Assembly: GCF_000739455.1 (NCBI RefSeq)
Contig: NZ_CP009211.1
Span: 2,441,159 to 2,505,158, forward strand
DNA length: 64,000 nt
Reading direction: 5' to 3'
Source: Corynebacterium imitans
Lineage (GTDB): Bacteria; Actinomycetota; Actinomycetes; Mycobacteriales; Mycobacteriaceae
Shown: positions 43,177-50,854 of the stretch, one piece after another
How positions within the stretch are numbered: the stretch's first letter is position 1
Layout: each line of letters opens with the position of its first letter
Notes under the pieces: model-generated
What the model saw: the letters and a program-made list of their open reading frames with translations, nothing else
Databases searched by the model: none
Told to the model about the DNA's origin: nothing
Position numbers and translations under genes: made by a program

Positions 43177-44199
43177 TTAGACCTTTGAGCCGTCTTGGTC
43201 ACGGAACTTAAGCAAGAAAGACGCAAATATTGCCCCTGCAATGTTGTGCCAAATCGTAGCAACGGCAGCCGGAAGAGCAGCCAACGGGCCAAACGACAGG
43301 CTCGATAAGGTCGCTGCTAAACCAGCATTCTGCATGCCAACTTCAATCGCAATTGAGCGTCGTTCACGCTCCTGTAACCCTGCCAGTTTCGCGGCGAGGA
43401 AGCCAAGACAAAAACCCAATGCGTTGTGGATCATTACCGCAATCACCACGATCAAACCGGATTGAAGAATCGTGTCGGAGGAGCCGGACATAATGCCGGC
43501 AATAACTACAGCAAGAGCTGCAGCTGATAACCAAGGAACAACCGGAGCAAGTCTTTCCACAACCTGGCGTAACACCAGTTGAACCACTACTCCAAGAAAC
43601 ACAGGGACAAGGACCATCTTCAGAATCTGAGTGACCATCGCCCCTGCATCTACCTCGACACGACTACCAACAAGCCACAGCACAAGGACGGGGCTCAGCA
43701 ACGGAGCCAGGATCGTAGACACAGACGTTGCCGCGACCGACAGCGCCACATTTCCGCCAGCCAAATATGCGACAATATTGGATGATGCCCCTCCAGGTAC
43801 AGAGCCCAGCACCACTAATCCTGCTACCAGTAATGGCTCGAGATTCAGACATATCGCGATGGCATAGCCAAGCAGCGGCATGATCAAATACTGAGCTACC
43901 ACCGCAATAAGTACTGAATACGGAGCAGACTTTAGAACTCTTAGATCTTCCACTTTCAGTGACAGTCCCATCAGGAACATCACAACCCCTAACAGCTCAG
44001 GGATGTGCGGAGCTACGGGACTCACTGAATTGGGCCATATGACTCCGATCGCCCCGAAGACGACGATCATCAGAGGAAAGCCAATTACGGCGATGGATGT
44101 GCTTGTACTTTGTTGTTTTCCGGGTTCGGTGTTTGTCACGCTTCGCGTTCGGCTCTTCTCATGCAAGCGGCCGGATGCTGTTCTCTCCTGCGGGGTCAT
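43177..44199 (-). CDS. Bile acid:sodium symporter family (BASS) transporter
   Basis: A 340-residue membrane protein with about nine helices and the BASS landmarks VMFLMGLSLKVEDL, VLGSVPGGASSNIVAYLAGG and IEVGMQNAGLAATLSSLSFG; the last two are the unwound helix crossing that binds sodium. BASS members transport pyruvate, pantothenate, ketopantoate or bile acids. It is the last gene of the leftward operon fucD-fucP-fucU, with 2 bp to fucU, so its substrate is probably a product or intermediate of fucose breakdown such as pyruvate or lactate; this is inference. About 24 N-terminal residues are polar and Arg-rich. Confidence 0.85.
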   Translation of the reverse strand: MTPQERTASGRLHEKSRTRSVTNTEPGKQQSTSTSIAVIGFPLMIVVFGAIGVIWPNSVSPVAPHIPELLGVVMFLMGLSLKVEDLRVLKSAPYSVLIAVVAQYLIMPLLGYAIAICLNLEPLLVAGLVVLGSVPGGASSNIVAYLAGGNVALSVAATSVSTILAPLLSPVLVLWLVGSRVEVDAGAMVTQILKMVLVPVFLGVVVQLVLRQVVERLAPVVPWLSAAALAVVIAGIMSGSSDTILQSGLIVVIAVMIHNALGFCLGFLAAKLAGLQERERRSIAIEVGMQNAGLAATLSSLSFGPLAALPAAVATIWHNIAGAIFASFLLKFRDQDGSKV

Positions 44200-44201
44200 A
44201 G

Positions 44202-44645
44202 TCAGTTCCCTCCCACTTCAGAGGAGTTCACGATCACTCCTTTTTTCAGGATGATGTTTGCATATTGCGCAGTCTCACTGGTCATGATCGTCGTATGAGA
44301 GTGACTAGCGCGTCCGTAAAACTCAAATCGCTCTAGTAAGGTTGCCTCTGCAGGTTCATGCCTACCAATTATCTCGCCATACGCCTGCCAAATATCCGGG
44401 GCTGTGTCTCCCGCAACGGGCTCCATCAACGCATACTGCCATTCGTGATAGCGATCCAGAGGAAAGTACTTCATGACAGCCTCTAGAAGGTCGCATATCC
44501 GATGCCCATCCGCTCGAATGATCTGGCCACCCGCTCCCGAAAGCGGGTAGTGAGCGTCCGCAATGGTTATCTCGTCACCATGCCCCATCTCTGCCAATAC
44601 CTTCAAAAGGTCAGGAGACAAGATCGGTGGAATCCCCTTAAGCAT
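44202..44645 (-). CDS. fucU: L-fucose mutarotase (RbsD/FucU family)
   Basis: A 147-residue protein of the RbsD/FucU family, which interconverts sugar anomers. The start MLKGIPPILSPDLLKVLAEM followed by GHGDEITIADAHYP carries the conserved catalytic His residue and the family signature for FucU. Its length matches FucU (about 140). It overlaps fucP by 8 bp. The ATG chosen agrees with the conserved family start; the longer frame lies inside fucP. Confidence 0.9.
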   Translation of the reverse strand: MLKGIPPILSPDLLKVLAEMGHGDEITIADAHYPLSGAGGQIIRADGHRICDLLEAVMKYFPLDRYHEWQYALMEPVAGDTAPDIWQAYGEIIGRHEPAEATLLERFEFYGRASHSHTTIMTSETAQYANIILKKGVIVNSSEVGGN

Positions 44646-45969
44646 CGGTAGACTCCTTTTCCTGGGCCTGTAGATCGACGCCGTGGCGCATCGAATAGAC
44701 TCCGAAAGCGCCGACAATCAAGAAGCAGACCAAGACAAAAACGAAAGCAAACTGCGGGTTTGTAGCGTCTTGCAAGCGTCCATGGACCAAAGGTGCAATG
44801 GCACCGCCCACGATGGCCATAACCAAGCCCGAGGATGCAAACTTGGTGTCTTTGCCGACACCGGTAAGAGCAACTCCGTAAATTGTCGGGAAAAGAAGCG
44901 AGATGCATCCAGAGAGTGCTGCAATACAGAGGGCACCGACGACATTCCCTAGGAGAACTCCAACCAGGGAGAACACCACCCCAGCGCCGCACATAATGGT
45001 CAAAAGCAAACGGCCGTCAAACTTGCCCATGAGCCACACCATCACAAATCGCATGAGCAAGAAGGAGATCAGCGATAACTGCAGCCACCAGCCTGCCTCT
45101 GATTTTGAAGCTCCCAGCGTGTATTGCACATAAAATGGCAAGAACGTCCAAATACAGGTCTGCGCTGCGATATTGAAGAACTGTGCGACAACGCCAAAAC
45201 TGTACGTCTTATTCCGGATCAAGCGTCCGAAGACCCCAGGCTCAACTCCTGAGAAATCGGTCTCCTCCATTCGCTGGTTTTTAGGGATTTTGACCACAGC
45301 GATCGCTATCGCGAGGCTCAAATACAGAATGCCGAGAATGATGTACGGGACCATCACTTTTTCGAGCTCGCTGGAGGTTTGAGCAAGCAACTCCTCCTCG
45401 CTCATCCCCTGCTTCGTCACAGCCTCGGAGATATGAGGGGCGACCAAGAGTGTTGCCATTAGGACGCCAATGTTCGAACCGATTGGATTAAATGCTTGTG
45501 CAAAGTTCAATCGACGCGTTGCATTGTGCTCTGGTCCAAGCGACATTACAAAAGGGTTCGCTGAGGTTTCAACAATCGATAGACCGCCTGCCAAGACAAA
45601 TAGAGCAAGCAGGAACGTACCAAATGTCATTAGTTCCGCTGCGGGAAAGAACAGGAAGGCGCCGGCTGCGGCTAGTGACATTCCAATAACTACGCCACCT
45701 TTGAAACCAAACTTGGAGTTAATGATTGCAGCAGGAATCGCCAGGAGGAAGTACGCACCGAAGTAGGCAAATTGCACCAACGCTGCCTGAAATGCACTCA
45801 TGTCGAACACTGAGCTGAAAACGTTGACCATCGGCGCAGTGAGGTCAGTGGATATTCCCCAAGCCGCAAAACACGCAACAATCAGGGCAAAGGGTAGAAG
45901 TAGGCCGGGATAGACAAAACCGCCGCTCGCACCATCTTGATCCGATTTATTTGAAGTTACATCAGACAT
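44638..45969 (-). CDS. fucP: L-fucose:H+ symporter-type MFS permease
   Basis: A 443-residue 12-helix transporter of the FHS (FucP) family. LIVACFAAWGISTDLTAPMV in helix 1, with the acidic Asp known from FucP in that helix region, YFGAYFLLAIPAA, and LSIVETSANPFVMSLGPEH in helix 5 (E..NP motif) are characteristic of fucose permeases. It would bring L-fucose in with a proton. ATG at MSDVTSNKS overlaps fucD by 8 bp and suits the usual polar N-terminus. Confidence 0.88.
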   Translation of the reverse strand: MSDVTSNKSDQDGASGGFVYPGLLLPFALIVACFAAWGISTDLTAPMVNVFSSVFDMSAFQAALVQFAYFGAYFLLAIPAAIINSKFGFKGGVVIGMSLAAAGAFLFFPAAELMTFGTFLLALFVLAGGLSIVETSANPFVMSLGPEHNATRRLNFAQAFNPIGSNIGVLMATLLVAPHISEAVTKQGMSEEELLAQTSSELEKVMVPYIILGILYLSLAIAIAVVKIPKNQRMEETDFSGVEPGVFGRLIRNKTYSFGVVAQFFNIAAQTCIWTFLPFYVQYTLGASKSEAGWWLQLSLISFLLMRFVMVWLMGKFDGRLLLTIMCGAGVVFSLVGVLLGNVVGALCIAALSGCISLLFPTIYGVALTGVGKDTKFASSGLVMAIVGGAIAPLVHGRLQDATNPQFAFVFVLVCFLIVGAFGVYSMRHGVDLQAQEKESTDA

Positions 45970-47260
45970 TTCCGTCACCCTTCTGTCCAGAGAACTCATA
46001 CTGCTTGACTGCTTCCAATTTCATCTGACAACTATTTCCCGGCGAGCGCGGTGCGACGTAGTTGCCGTTTTTGATTACCACCGGGTCAATAAAGTGCTCA
46101 TGTTGGTTATCGACGTACTCGATCATTCGGTTCTCTCTTGTGCCGGAGATGGCAACAAAATCAAACATTGCGAAGTGCTGAACTGCCTCGCAGAGCCCAA
46201 CACCACCAGCGTGAGGGCAGACAGGCGTATCGAACTTTTTCGCCAAGAGATACTGAACAATCAGCTCCTGCGGGCCGGCAACTCGTGCTGCATCAACTTG
46301 CATGACCCCAAACGCCTCTGCCTGAAGAAACTGTTTATAGAGAATTCTGCTTTGCATCTGCTCTCCTGTCGCTACAGGGATCGGCGCAATAGCCTTAGCG
46401 ATGGTGGCATGACCGAGCACGTCATCTGGACTCGTAGGTTCTTCGACCCATGTCAAGTCAAACTCGTGGAACTTATTGATCCACTCAATGGCTTCGGGAA
46501 CATCCCAAACCTGATTGGCATCGACGGCGAGTTCTACGCTGGGATCGATGGCCTTACGCACCAAGGACAAGCGACGAAGGTCGTCGTCCAGGTTCTGACC
46601 GACTTTGAGCTTGATAAGCGAGAATCCCATTTCCTCCGTTTCCCGCTTAGCAAGACTGAGCATCTTTTCGTCGCTGTACCCGAGCCACCCAGCGGCGGTC
46701 GAATACCCTGGATAACCTTCCTCGAGCAGCTGCTGAATTCGAGTCTCCTTGCCTTCTTGGCCTTGCCGCAGGATTTCCAAGGCCTCCTCAGGAGTAAGAG
46801 CATCGGAGAGGTAACGGAAATCCAGCGTTTCCACTAGCTCTTCTGGCTCCATTTCTGCCAGAAGCAGCCACAATGGCTTGTTTGCCCTTTTTGCCTTCAG
46901 ATCCCAAAAGGCGGAGAGTATCGCACCAATCGCCATGTGGGCAACACCTTTTTCCGGCCCCAACCAGCGGATTTGAGAATCATAAACAAGTTCCTTCCAA
47001 GCACTGCCCATATTCTCCAGGTATGGCTCGATCTCCTTGCCTAGAAACCGCTCAGCCAGTGTGTCAATAGCTTTGACAATGATGTCGTTGCCCCTTCCAA
47101 TGGAAAAGACGAATCCGACACCTACTTCTCCCGCGTCTGTGTGCAATTCCAAATATGCGGATGAGTAGTCCGGATCTGGATTCATAGCGTCAGATCCCGA
47201 AAGAGTTGCCGAAGTCGGAAATCTGAAATCATACGTCTTTAGGTCAGTAATGCGACTCAT
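45962..47260 (-). CDS. fucD: L-fuconate dehydratase (enolase superfamily)
   Basis: A 432-residue mandelate-racemase-group enolase that would dehydrate L-fuconate to 2-keto-3-deoxy-L-fuconate with Mg2+. Catalytic KxK is in FSLIKLKVGQNL; metal ligands are the Asp in VDANQVWD, Glu in WVEEPTSPDD and Glu in ATGEQMQSR; the general base His is in CPHAGGVGLCEAVQH. PHAGGVGLCE is the distinctive L-fuconate dehydratase block, and the length agrees. It starts the leftward operon, opposite the IclR gene. Confidence 0.92.
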   Translation of the reverse strand: MSRITDLKTYDFRFPTSATLSGSDAMNPDPDYSSAYLELHTDAGEVGVGFVFSIGRGNDIIVKAIDTLAERFLGKEIEPYLENMGSAWKELVYDSQIRWLGPEKGVAHMAIGAILSAFWDLKAKRANKPLWLLLAEMEPEELVETLDFRYLSDALTPEEALEILRQGQEGKETRIQQLLEEGYPGYSTAAGWLGYSDEKMLSLAKRETEEMGFSLIKLKVGQNLDDDLRRLSLVRKAIDPSVELAVDANQVWDVPEAIEWINKFHEFDLTWVEEPTSPDDVLGHATIAKAIAPIPVATGEQMQSRILYKQFLQAEAFGVMQVDAARVAGPQELIVQYLLAKKFDTPVCPHAGGVGLCEAVQHFAMFDFVAISGTRENRMIEYVDNQHEHFIDPVVIKNGNYVAPRSPGNSCQMKLEAVKQYEFSGQKGDGNV

Positions 47261-47307
47261 CGAACGAGGCCTCCGTGTGGTTTTGACAACGCACTAGTTC
47301 CATACGG

Positions 47308-47322
47308 CAGAACATTGTTCTG
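47308..47322. promoter_or_regulatory. Operator-like palindrome before fucD
   Basis: CAGAACATTGTTCTG is a perfect inverted repeat around a 3-bp centre. Similarity extends outward to CCATA and TATGG at 47300 and 47331. It lies 48 bp upstream of fucD, where a repressor or activator would act; the divergent IclR regulator is the likely ligand. Confidence 0.6.
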
Positions 47323-47372
47323 TCGTTATGGAGAATGTAGTACCGATCACGCCAATACGCAAGGGGTAATTC

Positions 47373-47421
47373 ATGCCACATATTGTTTTATGGCATCACG
47401 TTCCCAAATCACGTTCCCAAA
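47373..47421. promoter_or_regulatory. Inverted repeat and 13-bp tandem repeat before the IclR gene
   Basis: ATGCCA-N12-TGGCAT (47373-47396) is directly followed by two perfect tandem copies of TCACGTTCCCAAA (47396-47408 and 47409-47421), 36 bp before the IclR start codon. This looks like an autoregulatory region. Confidence 0.5.
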
Positions 47422-47457
47422 TTCGCCACTACCTGCGCATTTTGTACACTTGCAGAT

Positions 47458-48204
47458 GTGAATAAATCTCTGACCGCAGCTGATAAGACACTTATCGTCC
47501 TCGAAGCAGCCATCGCGCATCCACGATTTACCGATGTAGTAAATGCCACCGGCTTGCCGAAGGCCACCGTGCACCGCCTAATCCAAACGCTCCTGGACTA
47601 CGAGTACATCGGACAAAGCGAAGTCGGCGATTATTTCCCTGGTCCCGCCTTGCTAAAGCTAGGTGGCACGGCGCTCAACAGTATCGACATCTCCCAAGCT
47701 GCCGAACCGCACCTACGACGCCTAGTGGACCGCACGGGCCTTACGGTGCACCTTGGCGGGTTAGTAAAAACCGAAGCGATTTACCTTTCCAAGATTGAGG
47801 GAGTGGCACCGTATCATATCCCCTCAGGTGTTGGACAATCTCTGATGCTGCATACCACTGCGATCGGAAAGTCGATACTCGCTTTTCTACCCACGGACGA
47901 TGTCGCAGAAGTAGCAGTAGCTGCCGGTTTACCGGCAAGGACGCCGAATTCAATTACCTCGCTCGCAGAGCTACAGCAAGAGCTTAAGTGCATAAAGAGC
48001 AAGGGATACTGCTTCGATAACGAAGAAAATGTCCCTGGAATCCGCTGCATTGGGGCCCCGGTTAAAGCACGAGACGGACATGTCAAATACGCAATCTCGA
48101 TGACAGCCTTGGCGATGGAAAAAAGCATCGCCGACCTTGAGGAATACGCATCACTCGTCTTGGAGGCTGCAGACGGAGTATCTCACGCTATCGGCGCTTC
48201 ATAG
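47458..48204 (+). CDS. IclR-family regulator of the fucose cluster
   Basis: A 248-residue IclR-type regulator. The winged helix covers about residues 8-65 (TLIVLEAAIAHPRFTDVVNA then TGLPKATVHRLIQTLLDY). The effector domain has SGVGQSLMLHTTAIGKSILA and GYCFDNEENVPGIRCIGAPV. The GTG start was chosen because helix 1 begins soon after it; the frame upstream is just the repeat region. Placed between the divergent fuc operons, it most likely controls both in response to a fucose intermediate. Confidence 0.85.
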   Translation: MNKSLTAADKTLIVLEAAIAHPRFTDVVNATGLPKATVHRLIQTLLDYEYIGQSEVGDYFPGPALLKLGGTALNSIDISQAAEPHLRRLVDRTGLTVHLGGLVKTEAIYLSKIEGVAPYHIPSGVGQSLMLHTTAIGKSILAFLPTDDVAEVAVAAGLPARTPNSITSLAELQQELKCIKSKGYCFDNEENVPGIRCIGAPVKARDGHVKYAISMTALAMEKSIADLEEYASLVLEAADGVSHAIGAS

Positions 48205-48273
48205 CCCGCTCCGCAAAACCTAGCTCTATTCTTGGGCATAAATCACTTATTTTTTTAAAAGGGGTTTACATCA

Positions 48274-48285
48274 CGTAGATCTACG
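48274..48285. promoter_or_regulatory. 12-bp perfect palindrome
   Basis: CGTAGATCTACG, three bases before the large inverted repeat upstream of the rightward fuc operon. It may be a separate operator or -10 region element. Confidence 0.4.
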
Positions 48286-48287
48286 CT

Positions 48288-48332
48288 AAAGTTGACGCCA
48301 CATGGAACTAGGTTCCATGTGGCGTCAACTTT
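48288..48332. promoter_or_regulatory. Perfect 21-bp-arm inverted repeat in the fuc operon leader
   Basis: The arms (48288-48308 and 48312-48332) are exact complements, starting AAAGTTGACGCCACATGGAA and separated by only TAG. The repeat ends 22 bp before the SDR start codon. It could be an extended operator or, in RNA, a very stable hairpin next to the ribosome site CGGAGG at 48340. Confidence 0.75.
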
Positions 48333-48354
48333 GCTTACCGGAGGTAACGAGTAA

Positions 48355-49146
48355 ATGGAGCTCAACCTAGACCGAAAGGTAGTCGCTGTTACTGGCGGCA
48401 AGAAGGGAATTGGCAAAGGCATCGTTCTTTCCTTAGCCAAGGAAGGTGCAATTCCCGTAGTTATAGACAGGAATCCAATTGATGAGGACTTCGAGTCCGC
48501 TCTCCGCGCTGCATGTGAAGATTTTTCGTACTTCACCATTGATCTCCGCGACACCGACAAAATCCAAGGTGTCGTTGATGAAGTCATCGGCAAATACGGT
48601 TCCCTATATGGAGTGGTAAATAATGCCGGCGCGAATGACAACCTGGGCCTAGAAGACACGCCATGGGAGCAGTTCGAGGAGTCGCTGCACGCAAATTTGT
48701 CTCATTATTACGAGCTGGTGCGAGCTGCTCTTCCCCATTTGAAGAAATCTTCAGGCTCGATTCTGAACATTGGATCCAAGACTGCGCTAACCGGACAGGG
48801 CCATACTTCCGCATATGCGGCTGCTAAAGGTGCCATCCTGGGCTTAACTCGAGAATGGGCAGCTGCACTTGCAAAGGATAATGTGCGAAGCAATGCGATC
48901 ATTGTCGCTGAAGCCTGGACACCGCTCTATGAGAAATGGATCACTAGCTTTGGCGACGAAGACGCCCAAAGAGCGCGACTCAACGAGATCACCCAGAATA
49001 TCCCGCTCGGAGCGCGGATGACTTCTGTGGAGGAGATTGCTGACACTGCAGTCTTCGTGCTCTCACCGCGTTCGTCGCACACAACCGGCCAATGGATTCA
49101 TGTCGATGGCGGGTATGTTCACCTAGACCGTGCCCTACAGCAATAG
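48355..49146 (+). CDS. SDR-family dehydrogenase, probable L-fucose dehydrogenase
   Basis: A 263-residue short-chain dehydrogenase. The cofactor loop is VTGGKKGIGKGI, NNAGAND is the NAG motif, and the active site is Ser in NIGSKTALTGQGHTSAYAAAK with YxxxK. In this gene set it would oxidise L-fucose to L-fucono-lactone with NAD(P). Similar SDRs perform that step in Burkholderia and Xanthomonas. An alternative is 2-keto-3-deoxy-L-fuconate dehydrogenase, which is also an SDR; the presence of an aldolase here favours the first reading. It leads the rightward operon. Confidence 0.8.
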   Translation: MELNLDRKVVAVTGGKKGIGKGIVLSLAKEGAIPVVIDRNPIDEDFESALRAACEDFSYFTIDLRDTDKIQGVVDEVIGKYGSLYGVVNNAGANDNLGLEDTPWEQFEESLHANLSHYYELVRAALPHLKKSSGSILNIGSKTALTGQGHTSAYAAAKGAILGLTREWAAALAKDNVRSNAIIVAEAWTPLYEKWITSFGDEDAQRARLNEITQNIPLGARMTSVEEIADTAVFVLSPRSSHTTGQWIHVDGGYVHLDRALQQ

Positions 49147-49158
49147 GGAGATCGAGAA

Positions 49159-49953
49159 TTGAGCACCCTTGACATTATCGACAGTCACTTTCACCAGTGG
49201 AATCTAGAGCAACAAACGCTGCCATGGCTAGAAGCTGAGCCCGCGGCCCTCAAGCGCTCTTTCTCTGTTCATGAATTGATGCACCAATATGAGCAGATCG
49301 ACGACGTACGCCTGGTGGGGCTAGTCCACATCGAGGCTGACTGCGAAGATCCTCACGAGGAGCACCAACTAGTACGCCAACTAAAGACATGTGTTCCCAC
49401 TTTTGGCATAGTCAGCAGGGCTCAGCTCTCTGCTGAGATGGACATACTCGCTGATTCCAATGGTGTCCGCGAAGTTCTCCACACCCCGTCAGCAAAACCA
49501 GGGCGCTGCCTCGAGGAAAGCTTCCTTGCAGGATTAGAGTTGCTCTCTAATCACGGTTTGCCATTCGATGCTGTAGTTCGGCCGCAAGAAATCCCTCACA
49601 TTGCCAAAGCCTCCAGGCTGGTGTCGGACGCCTCAATTATTCTCAACCATGTCGGCAATATCGCCACCCTCAGCTCGGAAAGCATGCAAAACCTTCGCGA
49701 GTTCGCGGATACGCCAAATACCTTTTGCAAGTTGTCCGGCATTCCCGTTGATGAACCCGATCTCGCTCAAGAGATTCTGCAGTTTGTCAAAAATACCTTC
49801 GGTACTGATCGTTTATTGTTTGCTTCAAATTGGCCGGTAGGAGGAGTGAGGGAAGCAGTCACTCAGCAAGTACAGCTTGTGCGGAATGTCTTTGGGGATG
49901 ATCCAGCAGTGTTCAAAAACAATGCATCCGCCATTTATCATTTAGGAGTATAA
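49159..49953 (+). CDS. Amidohydrolase-family lactonase, probable L-fuconolactonase
   Basis: A 264-residue COG3618-type amidohydrolase. The metal-binding HxH is in IIDSHFHQWN at residues 6-15. A His in ASIILNHVGN and the C-terminal FASNWPVGG follow; many relatives have Asp where this has Asn in SNWP. Members hydrolyse sugar lactones such as L-fucono-1,5-lactone, the product expected from the preceding SDR. TTG is the only start with a good site (AGGGAGATCGAG). It is 12 bp after the SDR gene. Confidence 0.82.
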   Translation: MSTLDIIDSHFHQWNLEQQTLPWLEAEPAALKRSFSVHELMHQYEQIDDVRLVGLVHIEADCEDPHEEHQLVRQLKTCVPTFGIVSRAQLSAEMDILADSNGVREVLHTPSAKPGRCLEESFLAGLELLSNHGLPFDAVVRPQEIPHIAKASRLVSDASIILNHVGNIATLSSESMQNLREFADTPNTFCKLSGIPVDEPDLAQEILQFVKNTFGTDRLLFASNWPVGGVREAVTQQVQLVRNVFGDDPAVFKNNASAIYHLGV

Positions 49954-49956
49954 GAA

Positions 49957-50835
49957 ATGCAATCTGGAATTTATTGTCCTTCCATCACACCGCTAACTGC
50001 AGACGGAGAGTTCGACTTTGCCGCCTGGGAAGCGCACCTTGACAATCTTACTCAGGCTGGAGTCAATGGAATTCTAATTTTCGGAAGTATTGGAGAGTTT
50101 TATAGCTTCTCCTCCGAAGAAAAAATCGAGGCGACCAAGTTTGCAAAATCATGCCTCGGCGATCGTACCCAGCTCCTTGTCGGTACTGGAACCAATAGCT
50201 TAGATGAAACCACTCAGCTGACGAGAAAAGCACGAGCTGCTGGTGCCGACGGCGCAGTTGTGGTTAGTCCATACTATTTTGGGCCCACGGAAGAGCAGGC
50301 CGAGCAGTATTTCACAGAGCTCGCTCGTGCCACTGATACACCACTAATCCTGTACAACTTTCCTGACCGCACGGGAACCGACCTGAGCCCCGCATTGGTC
50401 GGGCGACTGAGCTCTGCGAACCCGAACATTGTCGGATTGAAGGACACGGTCGACTCTATCGCTCATAATCGACAAGAGATTAAAGCGACCGGCGATAACT
50501 TCGCAGTGCTTTCTGGCTTCGACGAATACTACATCTCGAACCGCATTGCCGGAGGCGCAGGAGTTCTAAGCGGACTCACGAACGTAGTACCTGAGACTTT
50601 TGTGAAAATGCATCGCTCCTATGAAGACCAAGATTACGGTACTGCTTTGAATTGTGCATCTGCAATTTCTCGTCTGATGGCAGTCTACGAAGTCGGAGAC
50701 TGGTTTATCCCCACAATTCAATACGCTACTCGGGTAAAGACCGCGCTCAATTTCGAAGTAGGTACCCGAGCCCACCACATTCCGCTATCAGATAGCAAGA
50801 AGCAATTGATTGAAACTCTCGTATCTGAAATCTAA
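49957..50835 (+). CDS. DapA-family aldolase, probable 2-keto-3-deoxy-L-fuconate aldolase
   Basis: A 292-residue class I aldolase of the dihydrodipicolinate synthase/N-acetylneuraminate lyase superfamily. The Schiff-base lysine is in IVGLKDTVDS, the catalytic Tyr in LILYNFPDRTG, and the 2-oxo-acid loop is GSIGEFYSFSSEEK. In this pathway it would split 2-keto-3-deoxy-L-fuconate into pyruvate and L-lactaldehyde. Three bp separate it from the lactonase gene. The family also includes unrelated lyases, so the substrate is inferred from neighbours. Confidence 0.82.
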   Translation: MQSGIYCPSITPLTADGEFDFAAWEAHLDNLTQAGVNGILIFGSIGEFYSFSSEEKIEATKFAKSCLGDRTQLLVGTGTNSLDETTQLTRKARAAGADGAVVVSPYYFGPTEEQAEQYFTELARATDTPLILYNFPDRTGTDLSPALVGRLSSANPNIVGLKDTVDSIAHNRQEIKATGDNFAVLSGFDEYYISNRIAGGAGVLSGLTNVVPETFVKMHRSYEDQDYGTALNCASAISRLMAVYEVGDWFIPTIQYATRVKTALNFEVGTRAHHIPLSDSKKQLIETLVSEI

Positions 50836-50854
50836 CTACCCAGAAAGGGCCATC

